Assembly: GCA_016744655.1 (NCBI GenBank)
Contig: JADGDY010000033.1
Coordinates: 1 to 35,572 of the forward strand
Direction: 5' to 3'
Source of the DNA: Bacteroidales bacterium
GTDB taxonomy: Bacteria > Bacteroidota > Bacteroidia > Bacteroidales > UBA12170
DNA: 35,572 nt
How positions within the stretch are numbered: position 1 is the stretch's first letter; each line of letters starts with the position of its first letter. Made by a program: the position numbers and the translations under genes. The notes beneath the pieces are model-generated. The model saw nothing but the letters and a program-made list of their open reading frames with translations. It was not told the origin of the DNA and searched no databases. Positions 7,908 through 15,776 of this stretch are shown here, piece after piece.

Positions 7908-8357
7908 TTACTTCATGTTAGTTATTAGAATTCCTGAAATCATCGCTACAATTCCTAGGCCTTTTTTTAATGTAAATGGTTCTATAGGTAAATTCATCCA
8001 TCCAAAATGATCAGCTATGGCCGCAAAAATCAACTGTCCACAAAGGCCAACCGAAATCATTAATGATATTCCAAGTTTAGGGATGGTATACAAATACAAA
8101 CCAATACCTATCATGCTTAATAATCCACCTGTAAACCATAAGTAAATTGGTATTCCTTTAATTTGGACTATTGTAGGAAAAGTTTTTGTACTCAAAAGAA
8201 AAAAAACAAATGCAAAGATAGCACTCGAAAGAAATGCAACAACAGAAGCTAGTATTGGATTCTTTAACGCTCCTCCTAACTGTGCATTAAATCCACTTTG
8301 AGCAGCTAAGGCAGTTCCGCCAGCAAAAGCTAGTAAGGTTAATATTAGTTTGTTCAT
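7908..8357 (-). CDS. DMT-family transporter, YdcZ/DUF606 type
   Basis: 149 residues with about five hydrophobic helices and no soluble domain. The first helix contains GGTALAAQSGFNAQLGGAL, typical of the small DUF606/YdcZ (PF04657) half-size drug/metabolite transporters, which act as dimers. The Crp/Fnr regulator gene is 55 bp upstream and the GNAT gene 2 bp downstream, all on the same strand. Substrate unknown. Confidence 0.8.
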   Translation of the reverse strand: MNKLILTLLAFAGGTALAAQSGFNAQLGGALKNPILASVVAFLSSAIFAFVFFLLSTKTFPTIVQIKGIPIYLWFTGGLLSMIGIGLYLYTIPKLGISLMISVGLCGQLIFAAIADHFGWMNLPIEPFTLKKGLGIVAMISGILITNMK

Positions 8358-8412
8358 TCTGCAAATAAAGTATCAAAATTCCTTATCCACATTTACATAT
8401 GTTGATTCGAGT

Positions 8413-9012
8413 TTATTTCTTAAGATTTTTTCTAATTCTGCTTAATTGGGTTGGGCTAATTCCTAAATGTGAAGCAATATGTTGTTGCTCTATTCTTGTA
8501 TCAATTTGTGGATAAGCCAAACGAAGCTTTAAATATCTTTCTGTGGCATCCTCAAGAATTAATGAAACTTCTTTTTGCTCCTTATCAATAACCCAGTTTT
8601 TTTCTAGATATGCGATATAGAACTCTTTTAAATCCTTTTGTTGGTTAATCAGTTTTCTGTAAGCACTGTAGTTCAGTGAAATAAGAATAGTGTTTTCTAG
8701 GGCTTCAAGAGTAAATTCTGATGGCTTTTCGACCATGGCGGAGACCGTAGATCCTGCAATATCATTTTCTAGGAATATGTTTTTTGTGTAAATATCTCCT
8801 AAGGAATTTGTGAAGTATGCTCTCAGCACTCCTTCGCAAATGAAATATATATCTTTAGAATAGTCACCATTATTAAGCAATACTTCATTCTTTTCTAAGG
8901 TTTTGAACCTTATCATTGATTTCAACAAAAGCCATGATTCATCACTAATAAATGAATAGGTTTCGAATTTATGTCTTAAATCTAAAATGTATTTTTCTTT
9001 TTCTATAAGCAT
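8413..9012 (-). CDS. Crp/Fnr-family transcriptional regulator
   Basis: 199 residues. An N-terminal cyclic-nucleotide-binding beta-barrel (about 25-115, GDYSKDIYFICEGVLRAYF) is followed by a dimer helix and an HTH ending HIASHLGISPTQLSRIRKNLKK. It lacks the Cys set of FNR and the canonical cAMP phosphate cassette, as is usual for this Bacteroidota subgroup, so the ligand is unknown. It heads the DMT-GNAT operon and is the natural candidate regulator for it. Confidence 0.87.
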   Translation of the reverse strand: MLIEKEKYILDLRHKFETYSFISDESWLLLKSMIRFKTLEKNEVLLNNGDYSKDIYFICEGVLRAYFTNSLGDIYTKNIFLENDIAGSTVSAMVEKPSEFTLEALENTILISLNYSAYRKLINQQKDLKEFYIAYLEKNWVIDKEQKEVSLILEDATERYLKLRLAYPQIDTRIEQQHIASHLGISPTQLSRIRKNLKK

Positions 9013-9027
9013 TTGACTTGTATGGCT

Positions 9028-9075
9028 TCACCTGATTCTAATTTCATACTGAATAAAAACCATATATGCTCCCAT
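9028..9075 (-). other. Upstream ORF of 15 codons in the Crp/Fnr leader
   Basis: The second copy of the 45-bp repeat supplies a start ATG (9073-9075), but after ATG-GGA-GCA the sequence differs from the wHTH gene and meets a TGA at 9028-9030, 15 bp before the Crp/Fnr start. It could be a short leader peptide or simply a relic of a copied 5' end. Coding use is unproven. Confidence 0.3.
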
Positions 9076-9111
9076 ATTGATTTTGGTTTTTTTGTTATGA
9101 AGCAAATATAA
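9067..9111. repeat. 45-bp dispersed repeat, copy B
   Basis: 42 of 45 positions equal copy A at 7096-7140, same orientation. The similarity stops a few bases inside what would be the wHTH coding region, so only promoter, leader and the first three codons were copied. Confidence 0.85.
9103..9110 (-). promoter_or_regulatory. -7 box TATATTTG upstream of the Crp/Fnr gene
   Basis: Same box as in repeat copy A, on the minus strand, about 90 bp upstream of the Crp/Fnr ATG. It is the only good -7 match I see in that leader. Confidence 0.5.
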
Positions 9112-9324
9112 TTATTTTGATGGTTTTAATATGTTACTGTAGTCTACTTGTTTGATAAATGAAACCTGTCGAAACTGGTGGTTGAAACGCCCAGCAAATA
9201 GAGCTTCAATTTAGATTGGCCATTATGATAGGCTCAATGACCTATGTGTTTTTATATTTGGAATTGAAACAGTTTTCAATTCAATACTCAGAATTCACAG
9301 TTTAAATAATCATATTACAATTCA
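9112..9324. other. Intergenic region between divergent Crp/Fnr and LytS genes
   Basis: No gene seen. It holds a plus-strand -7 box TATATTTG at 9253-9260 that could serve the two-component operon. It also holds scraps such as CTGTCGAAA (about 9167) and GGCTCAATGACC (about 9231), which resemble a motif also seen near 33398 (TTTCGACAGGCTCA) and may be remnants of a dispersed repeat. Confidence 0.4.
9253..9260 (+). promoter_or_regulatory. -7 box TATATTTG for the small ORF / LytS-LytTR operon
   Basis: Exact TAnnTTTG match on the plus strand, 64 bp before the ATG of the small ORF and about 190 bp before the kinase ATG. No clear -33 element. Confidence 0.4.
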
Positions 9325-9459
9325 ATGATTAAAATGGATTACAGAGATCTTCAAAACCTATTTTTGCCAACAGAAGAAATAAAAGAAGAAACAGAGAAGC
9401 GATTTTCAATGTATCTTTACAATGGATTTTTATTTAAACGACAAATTGAATGGTATTGA
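9325..9459 (+). CDS. Small ORF (44 aa) overlapping the histidine kinase start
   Basis: ATG at 9325 (or 9334, MDYRDL) gives a 44-residue charged peptide, MIKMDYRDLQNLFLPTEEIK at its start and ending in WY. It terminates at 9459, 10 bp inside the kinase ORF, so the kinase ATG (9450) lies within the last codons of the small ORF. This arrangement suits translational coupling. The composition (EEIKEETEKRF) looks coding rather than random, but no homologue is recognised. It may be a genuine microprotein or a leader peptide. Confidence 0.5.
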   Translation: MIKMDYRDLQNLFLPTEEIKEETEKRFSMYLYNGFLFKRQIEWY

Positions 9460-10505
9460 AGTGGAATTACAAATGGAGTAGTTTTTTAATCAGATTAGGA
9501 ATCATCTATCTGGTTCAATTGATGATTAAAGGCTTTGATTATAGCTTCGGTCATTTCTTAGATTTTACTTTTAGAGGTATCATCTTTTCAAGTTCTTTCA
9601 TTGTTTTCTGGATGATTATTTGGTATTTGGCGGAATGGATTAACGAGAAAATCAAATATCGAGGGGAGCTAATTAAGCTGTTCATCAACCTCATCATAGG
9701 ATATGCAGCAGGTTTTCTATCTAATAATATCTATCGTTTTGGCGATATTTATCTTTTTGATAATACTGAAACCTGGAAAGATATTTCTATTTTCAATCCT
9801 GAATTAGTAATTGCTCTTTTGTTAATCTATATGGTAGTTTATGGAGTTTATGAATACTTAAATGTGAAGCTTCAGAAGAAAGACGAACAACTGAAAAAGG
9901 AAAAGCTACAGAAAGAAAATATATTTGCTCAATATCAATCCTTAAAAAACCAGATTGAGCCACATTTTCTCTTTAATAGTTTGAGTGTTTTGTCTTCTAT
10001 TGTTCATACCGATTCCGATTTAGCATCAGATTTTATTGTCAAGTTATCGAAAACCATGCGTTTTATCATTGAGAAAAACAAGTTCGACTTAGTGACTTTA
10101 AAAGATGAAATGGCTATGGTAAAAGATTATTTCTTCTTGCTAAAAACGCGATTTAATGATGGAATACATTTGCAATTATTAAATGATATTGAGAATGTTA
10201 ACGACATTTATATCCCGCCTGTAAGTATTCAATTATTGATAGAGAATGCCATAAAACATAACAAACTGAGTATTGCCGAACCCATATATATTAGTATTTG
10301 CATTTGTGATAATTATATTTGTGTGAAAAATACCCTGAACAAAAAAACGGAAGCCATTGATTCCACGGGTATTGGTCTGAATAATATTAGCAAGCGCTAT
10401 GAACTCATAGCCAACAAAAAAGTAGAAACCAAGGAAGAGGACAATTTGTTTATTGTGAAACTACCCCTTTTAAGCCAAGAAGACTATGAGAATTTTAATT
10501 ATTGA
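9450..10505 (+). CDS. LytS/YehU-type sensor histidine kinase
   Basis: 351 residues. Four hydrophobic segments fall in the first ~135 residues (about 11-28, 43-61, 76-92, 117-135). A short coiled coil (about 139-160) leads to the His_kinase (PF06580) box NQIEPHFLFNSLSVLSSIV, whose H172 is the expected phosphorylation site. The ATPase part contains PPVSIQLLIENAIKHNK (N box) and STGIGLNNISKRYEL (G box). No periplasmic sensor domain is visible, so sensing is probably by the membrane part. It overlaps the response regulator gene by 20 bp, so the pair is co-translated. Confidence 0.9.
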   Translation: MVLKWNYKWSSFLIRLGIIYLVQLMIKGFDYSFGHFLDFTFRGIIFSSSFIVFWMIIWYLAEWINEKIKYRGELIKLFINLIIGYAAGFLSNNIYRFGDIYLFDNTETWKDISIFNPELVIALLLIYMVVYGVYEYLNVKLQKKDEQLKKEKLQKENIFAQYQSLKNQIEPHFLFNSLSVLSSIVHTDSDLASDFIVKLSKTMRFIIEKNKFDLVTLKDEMAMVKDYFFLLKTRFNDGIHLQLLNDIENVNDIYIPPVSIQLLIENAIKHNKLSIAEPIYISICICDNYICVKNTLNKKTEAIDSTGIGLNNISKRYELIANKKVETKEEDNLFIVKLPLLSQEDYENFNY

Positions 10506-11241
10506 AGATGAAAAACATACGGCCAATCGCCTAGAGACATTGGTTAGAGAATTTGATTCTACAGTTGAGATTCTAGCCATTCTTGATTCGGTAGAGAATT
10601 CCATTAATTGGTTTAAAGCTAATGATGCACCAGATTTAGTTTTCCAGGATATTCAATTGGGCGATGGCTTGTGCTTCGAAATTTACGAGCAACTAGATAT
10701 TGATGTTCCTATAGTATTTACCACTGCATTTAGTGAATATGCATTGAAATCTTTTGAGGTAAATAGCATAGCATATATAGTAAAACCCTATGATAAAGAA
10801 GATATAGCAACGGTTTTTAATAAATACGAAAAGATGAAATCGCATTTTGAAATGCCAGAAAGTCAACTATTGGAAAACATACTCAGCCAAAAGAAAATCA
10901 TTCCAAAGAGGAGGTTTTTGATCAAAATTGGAGAGCAATATCAAGTATTACAAACCGATAATATTGCATTCATTATATTTGAGTACGGGTTAAGTTTTGC
11001 CTATAACCTTCAAAATGAGAAATTCCCTCTGGATTTAAGTATGAATGATTTGATAGCACAACTAGACGAAAATGAGTTTTTTAGAATCAACAGAAAATGT
11101 ATCGTTCATTCATCGGCGATAAAAAAGATAAGTAGTTGGTTCAATGCTAGATTGAAAATTGAAACCAATCCTAAAGAACCCACCGAACTTATAGTTAGTA
11201 GAGAGAAGGTAAAGGAGTTCAAAGATTGGTTAAACAATTAG
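10486..11241 (+). CDS. LytTR-family response regulator
   Basis: 251 residues. Receiver domain 1-120 with acidic residues E7-D8, phospho-acceptor D55 (VFQDIQL), T in FTTAFSEYAL and K in IVKPYDKED. The LytTR DNA-binding domain occupies about 145-248, with FFRINRKCIVHSSAIKKIS typical of the family. LytTR proteins bind pairs of imperfect direct repeats; I did not find a convincing pair. The start inside the kinase gene is supported by MRILIIEDE beginning exactly at the receiver. The TonB receptor 448 bp downstream may be a target, which is inference from position. Confidence 0.92.
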   Translation: MRILIIEDEKHTANRLETLVREFDSTVEILAILDSVENSINWFKANDAPDLVFQDIQLGDGLCFEIYEQLDIDVPIVFTTAFSEYALKSFEVNSIAYIVKPYDKEDIATVFNKYEKMKSHFEMPESQLLENILSQKKIIPKRRFLIKIGEQYQVLQTDNIAFIIFEYGLSFAYNLQNEKFPLDLSMNDLIAQLDENEFFRINRKCIVHSSAIKKISSWFNARLKIETNPKEPTELIVSREKVKEFKDWLNN

Positions 11242-11256
11242 CCTTTGGTAGAAATC

Positions 11257-11348
11257 GTCAAATACTGCGTTACTCTTGTTTTGAAAACAGTCATTTACAA
11301 AAGTAAACTCCTTGTTTTTCAAACCTGCGAAAGCCTTGTCTTTCACGG
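11257..11348 (-). repeat. Dispersed palindromic element, copy 1
   Basis: The reverse complement of 25200-25290 aligns over the length of this segment with a few mismatches and small indels. Shared blocks are CAAATACTGC, ACAGTCATTTAC, AGTAAACTCCTT and AAGCCTTGTCTTT. The centre (GTCATTTAC-AAAA-GTAAACTCC) and the flanks (GTTTTGAAAAC / GTTTTTCAAAC) can pair, giving a long bulged hairpin. It lies downstream of the response regulator stop and may also act as a terminator. It is unlike any IS I know. Confidence 0.75.
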
Positions 11349-11512
11349 TTTCTTATCAAAGACTTGTAATAAGAGATTTATTGAAATTACTAATTAAACA
11401 ACTAAAGATTCACATGGCAAATTAATCTATTAAATATGAACTCCATGTAAATATTAAATAATCGGATACTATGAGGTAATAGAATTTAAAATATCCAGTT
11501 CAATCGGTTTAG

Positions 11513-11579
11513 CTTTGAGAAACTTTGTGCATCTTTCGTGAAACTTTGTGTAACAGCTATTTCACAAAGAAACTCAAAG
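11513..11579. repeat. Nested inverted repeat of CTTTGTG words
   Basis: Arm 11513-11529 (CTTTGAGAAACTTTGTG) faces 11563-11579 (CACAAAGAAACTCAAAG): 14 of 17 pairs, the three mismatches in the middle. An inner CTTTGTG (11544-11550) can pair alternatively with 11563-11569. One segment (11555-11575) recurs inverted at 27453-27473 with one mismatch, so it belongs to a dispersed family. Confidence 0.6.
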
Positions 11580-11689
11580 AAGTCACAAAAGCCACCAAGA
11601 AAAAACAAAGACACATATTGCTGTATAACTGATTGTTAAATGCTATTTTGGATTGGTAAAAGGGTTAAAATCACAAAAAATACAAATTA

Positions 11690-14035
11690 ATGATAACAAG
11701 AAAAATAATATTAACGGTCACCCTTATGCTCTTTTTTTTAGTGGTACAATCACAATCCACACAAAATATAAAAGGAAGAATTATTGATAATGAGAGTGAA
11801 CAGCCTTTAGCCTTTGCATCGGTAATCATCTTAAATACCAATCCTCCTTTGGGAACCATAAGCGATGAAAATGGAGTGTTTCGTTTTGAGGAGGTTGCAG
11901 TAGGAAGAATTTCCCTAAAAGTATCTTATGTGGGTTATGAAGATGCAGTGGTGGCAGGTGTTTTATTGAGTTCAGGCAAAGAGCTCGATTTAAACATTGC
12001 CCTCAAAGAATCCTTTGCGAGTCTACAAGAAGTAGAAGTAAAAGCCACCGAGCGTAAAGACGAAGCTTTAAATCAGATGGCTACGGTTTCTGCTCGTTCT
12101 ATTTCTGTGGAAGAAACCAAACGATTTGCTGGTGGAATGGATGACCCTTCCCGTTTAGCTTCTACCTTTGCTGGGGTTACGCCAAGTACCGTAGACAATA
12201 ACGAAATAGTAATTAGAGGTAATGCTGCGAAAGGAATCCTCTGGCGCTTGGAAGGTATGGAAGTTCCTGCTCCTAATCATTTGGCAGGAATGTTTTCAGG
12301 TGGGGGTATCAATACCATGTTTAGCAATAATATGTTGGCTACTTCCGATTTCTTTACTGGAGCTTTCCCAGCTGAATATGGAAATGCCATTTCTGGGGTT
12401 TTCGATATGCGATTTAGAAATGGAAATGCCGATAAACGAGAATATGCTTTTCAGGTGGGAACTCAAGGCGTGGATTTTTCTTTGGAAGGACCATTTAAAA
12501 AAGGCGGACGGGCTTCTTATCTCGTCAACTATAGATACTCCACCATAGGGCTTTTACAAGGTTTAATGCCACAAATTACTGGATTACCCACCTATCAAGA
12601 TTTATCTCTAAAGCTGAACTTTCCCACCAAAAATGCAGGAGTATTTTCACTCTGGAGCATTAATGGTACTGGTAGAATTAAAAGTGACATGGAAACAGAT
12701 ACCAGCAAATGGGAAACCACCATGGATAGCTATCAATACGACATTTCCTATCGCTTGACCTCCTCCGGTTTAAGTCATAGATATTTTCTCAATAAAAAGG
12801 CTTACTTGTTTAGTTCTCTTTCATATTCGGCAACCGACTATAGCAATAAAAATGACTATTATAATCTAAATATGCAGGAAATTCCTGTTACCAATCAGAA
12901 TGAAATCAATACCAAAGCGAGTTTGTCTTCCTATTTAAATGTGAAATTTAACAGCAGGCATACTAACAGAACTGGTTTTGTGGTGAGTCGCTTGAGCTAC
13001 AATTTAGACATTGCCAATAATACCGATGTGGGAGAAAACCCTATGGCTGATTATTTTGTGAATAGTAAAGGTAATGCTATGAGTATTCAGCTTTATTCTC
13101 AGTCCAAATACTATTTGTTAGAGAATTTAAATATTAATGCTGGCCTACATATGGTCTACTTTAATAGCAATAATGAATTCATACCAGAACCCAGATTAGG
13201 AATCAATTGGCAGATCTTACCTAGGCATTCCTTAAGCTTTGCCTATGGAAAACACAGTAGAATAGAGCCATTGCGAATTTATCAAACCGAAGTACCAACA
13301 GAAACTGGTTATGCCCTCCTCAATCAGGATTTAAATGTGACCAAAGCCCATCATTTTGTCTGGTCCTATGATATGAAGCTAGGTGCAAATACGCACTTCA
13401 CCATCGAGCCATATTATCAAATTCTTTATGATGTTCCGGTAACTCCAGATAGTTCTTTCTCCATGATAAATTATACCAGTGAGACTTTTTTCACTGATGA
13501 ACTAGACAATTCAGGAACAGGAGCCAATATGGGAATTGATTTCACCTTAGAGCAATTTATCAATAATGGATTTTACTATATGGTGACGGCATCACTCTAC
13601 GAATCGAAGTTTAAAGGAGGGGATGGCATAGAGAGAAATACCCGCTATAATCAGAATTTCGTTTTCAATGTTTTGGCTGGAAAAGAATGGCAAACCAAAA
13701 AGAACCACACTTTTGGAATCAATGGAAAGTTTACGGTTTTGGGAGGCAAAAGGCAATCACCGGTTGATATGGAGAAATCATTAGAAAATCAATTTGTTAT
13801 TTACGATGAAACCAGACTTTATGAAGACCAATTGCCCACCAGCTATTATATCGATTTGAGTTTAAACTATACCATCAACCGACCTAAATGTGCCCATTCC
13901 TTTATTATTCAAGCCAAAAACATCCTGATGCAAGAGGAGAATTTAGGTCATGCTTATAATTATAAAACCAAAACGGTGGAGCCCTACGGATTAGAGATTA
14001 TTTATCCATATGTTAGTTATAAGATTCTGTTTTAG
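11690..14035 (+). CDS. TonB-dependent outer-membrane receptor with CarboxypepD_reg-like domain
   Basis: 781 residues. Signal peptide (about 1-21, ending VVQSQS), then a CarboxypepD_reg-like Ig-type domain (about 25-110, IKGRIIDNESEQPLAFASV). The plug domain (about 115-230) includes VIRGNAAKGILWRLEGMEVP and NHLAGMFSGGG. A 22-strand-type beta barrel then runs to the terminal KILF. It should import a bulky substrate such as a siderophore, glycan or peptide across the outer membrane; no SusD partner is present, which argues against a glycan system. The final 39 codons are duplicated at 15979-16098, with a two-gene cassette in between. Confidence 0.92.
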   Translation: MITRKIILTVTLMLFFLVVQSQSTQNIKGRIIDNESEQPLAFASVIILNTNPPLGTISDENGVFRFEEVAVGRISLKVSYVGYEDAVVAGVLLSSGKELDLNIALKESFASLQEVEVKATERKDEALNQMATVSARSISVEETKRFAGGMDDPSRLASTFAGVTPSTVDNNEIVIRGNAAKGILWRLEGMEVPAPNHLAGMFSGGGINTMFSNNMLATSDFFTGAFPAEYGNAISGVFDMRFRNGNADKREYAFQVGTQGVDFSLEGPFKKGGRASYLVNYRYSTIGLLQGLMPQITGLPTYQDLSLKLNFPTKNAGVFSLWSINGTGRIKSDMETDTSKWETTMDSYQYDISYRLTSSGLSHRYFLNKKAYLFSSLSYSATDYSNKNDYYNLNMQEIPVTNQNEINTKASLSSYLNVKFNSRHTNRTGFVVSRLSYNLDIANNTDVGENPMADYFVNSKGNAMSIQLYSQSKYYLLENLNINAGLHMVYFNSNNEFIPEPRLGINWQILPRHSLSFAYGKHSRIEPLRIYQTEVPTETGYALLNQDLNVTKAHHFVWSYDMKLGANTHFTIEPYYQILYDVPVTPDSSFSMINYTSETFFTDELDNSGTGANMGIDFTLEQFINNGFYYMVTASLYESKFKGGDGIERNTRYNQNFVFNVLAGKEWQTKKNHTFGINGKFTVLGGKRQSPVDMEKSLENQFVIYDETRLYEDQLPTSYYIDLSLNYTINRPKCAHSFIIQAKNILMQEENLGHAYNYKTKTVEPYGLEIIYPYVSYKILF
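13916..14035 (+). repeat. Left copy of the 120-bp flanking repeat (3' end of the TonB receptor gene)
   Basis: The last 39 codons and stop of the TonB receptor gene. It aligns without gaps to 15979-16098 with 5 differences in 120 bp by hand count. It bounds the ATPase/nuclease-like cassette on the left. Confidence 0.92.
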
Positions 14036-14064
14036 AGTGGAATTAAAATAAGTAATGAGATGTA

Positions 14065-14562
14065 TTAAATTTGAATTCTTTGTTGGATTTTTAAATTGAT
14101 ACCAGTATTATTTTTAAATTCTTCTAGCATTGAAGCTCGACCTTGATTCACTAATGGCCTTATTTGATTACAAACATAAGCCTCTATTTTATCAAAGGAG
14201 TTAATGTCGTAATTGTCATTAAAGAACATGACGCTTTTAATAATTTGATTTTTCCCTTCACGTGCCCAAGGACTTCTTTTACGTTTCTTTAATTCTATGA
14301 AAACAAGATTGTTATTATAAGATAAGATACCATCACAGCTTTTCTCTTGGCTTCCATCTTCTCTATTTATCGTAACACAATGGTCGACAGCATAAAAAGA
14401 GGCTTCAAACTGATTAGGGTTAGAAACAATACCTATCCAATTATCTGGATTTTCCTCATCAATATATGCGATTGCAGTATTGTTATCAATATCATCGCAA
14501 ATTCCAAATTCTTCTGAATTGGAAGAAGACTTACACTTATCTTTGAAAAAATCTATCGGCAT
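14065..14562 (-). CDS. Putative PD-(D/E)XK nuclease-like protein partnered with an AAA ATPase
   Basis: 165 residues. The motif CDGILS (D77) and, 13 residues on, a hydrophobic strand with FIELKK (E90-x-K92), then Q106, is the spacing of a PD-(D/E)XK nuclease active site (D...ExK...Q). The downstream helix GKNQIIKSVMFF and the strand IEAYVCNQ also fit that fold. This is assignment from motif only; I do not recognise a named family. Its ATG lies inside the last codons of the ATPase gene (10-bp overlap), so the two proteins are probably made in fixed ratio and work as a complex. The stop is 29 bp from the convergent TonB receptor stop. Expected role: effector nuclease of a two-gene defence-like module. 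Confidence 0.6.
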   Translation of the reverse strand: MPIDFFKDKCKSSSNSEEFGICDDIDNNTAIAYIDEENPDNWIGIVSNPNQFEASFYAVDHCVTINREDGSQEKSCDGILSYNNNLVFIELKKRKRSPWAREGKNQIIKSVMFFNDNYDINSFDKIEAYVCNQIRPLVNQGRASMLEEFKNNTGINLKIQQRIQI

Positions 14563-15776
14563 AGGTCTTCAATTTCTAAGAGTTTCACAAACAAGTCATT
14601 GGCCTTTCCTAAATCATTATTAAGGTAGTTTTCATCAGAGGGTATTCCATTGTAATCTTCTAACTTAGTAATAGAACCTTTATCATCAATCTCATATATA
14701 GCCAAATCATCAGGATTTACCATTGATTCTGGAGGAATAATATCTGTTATTGCTTTTTTGATATTATTAGAAGGGTTTTTATGAACCAATTTATGAGCTT
14801 TTACAGCAATCGGCAGGAAATTGATTAAATATGGACTATGTGTAGTGATTAATAGTTTGTTATGATTATTGGAACTATTGTATCCGAGTAAGAGTTTTAG
14901 CATGTCCCATTGAGATTCAGGAAATAAGTTTAGTTCAGGTTCTTCAACAATATTTATAAAACAAGAATTTAAAAACTTTGATTGTAATTCTTTTACCTCA
15001 TTTATTTTTTGTTCATCTGAATATGAATCATTATTCATTATTCTAGTTATAGATTCATTCATCCGAATTTTTTGTGTAACACTCAAAGTGCCATTTTGAA
15101 ATTTAGGATCACTTTTAATTAATGATGATAAATTTCTAGAAACAAGATAAAGAGGAGTAAATGACTGTAATCCACTCGAAGCTTCTAATAAATTTATTTT
15201 GTAGTCATTGCCAATGATAAAAGAGGAATCTTTTTGCTCATCATATTCGTATTTGTAAGACCCTAAATGCAGATTAATTTTCTCGCCATTTAGATTTTTT
15301 TGAGCTTTTTTTAATTCTTCTGCAAAAGAAAATAGATTTTCAGATAAACCTCGGACATTATAGGCGTCACTTATGGTACTTAAAAAAGTTCTTTCAGATG
15401 GAATGTAAGATACTTGTGGGACAGTATAATTTCCAACTGAAATATCCTCTATAATTGGGCTTTTATTAGAACGACTGTATGTAATTTTATATTTGTCTCC
15501 AATATATTCAATGTAGGTTTCTTTTCTAAAATAATTATTGATTTTGTGAAATTGAAGAAAACCCATGAAAGTATTAAAAGAAATTCCTTCATTTATATCT
15601 TCTCTATTAATTGCCTTTTCTAACCAAGTTAAAGTTGAAAATAGTTTTGCAATAGTACTTTTCCCACTCCCTTGATTACCAATGACAAAGGTGTTTTTTT
15701 TTAATTCTAAGTAACCATTGTTTAATCGATATCCTTGTTTAATCGGACCAAAATTTTCTACCTTTAATCGTATCAT
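14553..15776 (-). CDS. AAA/ABC-type ATPase (AAA15/AAA21-like) of a two-gene cassette
   Basis: 407 residues from the ATG at 15774-15776, which begins MIRLKVENFGPIKQG as is usual for this ATPase class; the longer frame would need a TTG start. Walker A is GNQGSGKST (33-41), an ABC-like signature lies in ASSGLQSFTPL (about residue 200), Walker B is INIVEEPELNLFP (from about 274) and the switch His is in TTHSPYL (about 313). The insertion between Walker A and B is shorter than in SMC/RecN proteins, and no TOPRIM domain follows, so it is not an OLD nuclease. Such ATPases act as sensors in several anti-phage systems (PARIS, Septu, retron-associated). The nuclease-like gene overlaps its 3' end. The region is visibly AT-richer than the flanking genes. 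Confidence 0.85.
   Translation of the reverse strand: MIRLKVENFGPIKQGYRLNNGYLELKKNTFVIGNQGSGKSTIAKLFSTLTWLEKAINREDINEGISFNTFMGFLQFHKINNYFRKETYIEYIGDKYKITYSRSNKSPIIEDISVGNYTVPQVSYIPSERTFLSTISDAYNVRGLSENLFSFAEELKKAQKNLNGEKINLHLGSYKYEYDEQKDSSFIIGNDYKINLLEASSGLQSFTPLYLVSRNLSSLIKSDPKFQNGTLSVTQKIRMNESITRIMNNDSYSDEQKINEVKELQSKFLNSCFINIVEEPELNLFPESQWDMLKLLLGYNSSNNHNKLLITTHSPYLINFLPIAVKAHKLVHKNPSNNIKKAITDIIPPESMVNPDDLAIYEIDDKGSITKLEDYNGIPSDENYLNNDLGKANDLFVKLLEIEDLCR

Larger units (their letters stand above)
11242..11689. other. 448-bp intergenic region with repeat elements before the TonB receptor gene
   Basis: No gene seen. It contains a copy of a dispersed palindromic element (11257-11348), a small ACATGG/CCATGT hairpin (about 11412-11447) and a nested inverted repeat built of CTTTGAG/CTTTGTG words (11513-11579). 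I see no exact TAnnTTTG box in the 40 bp before the ATG at 11690. Confidence 0.6.

Noticed and set aside
14065-15776. Naming the cassette PARIS, Septu, Gabija or OLD
   Set aside because: No TOPRIM, HNH or UvrD-like helicase partner is visible, so none of these definitions is met.
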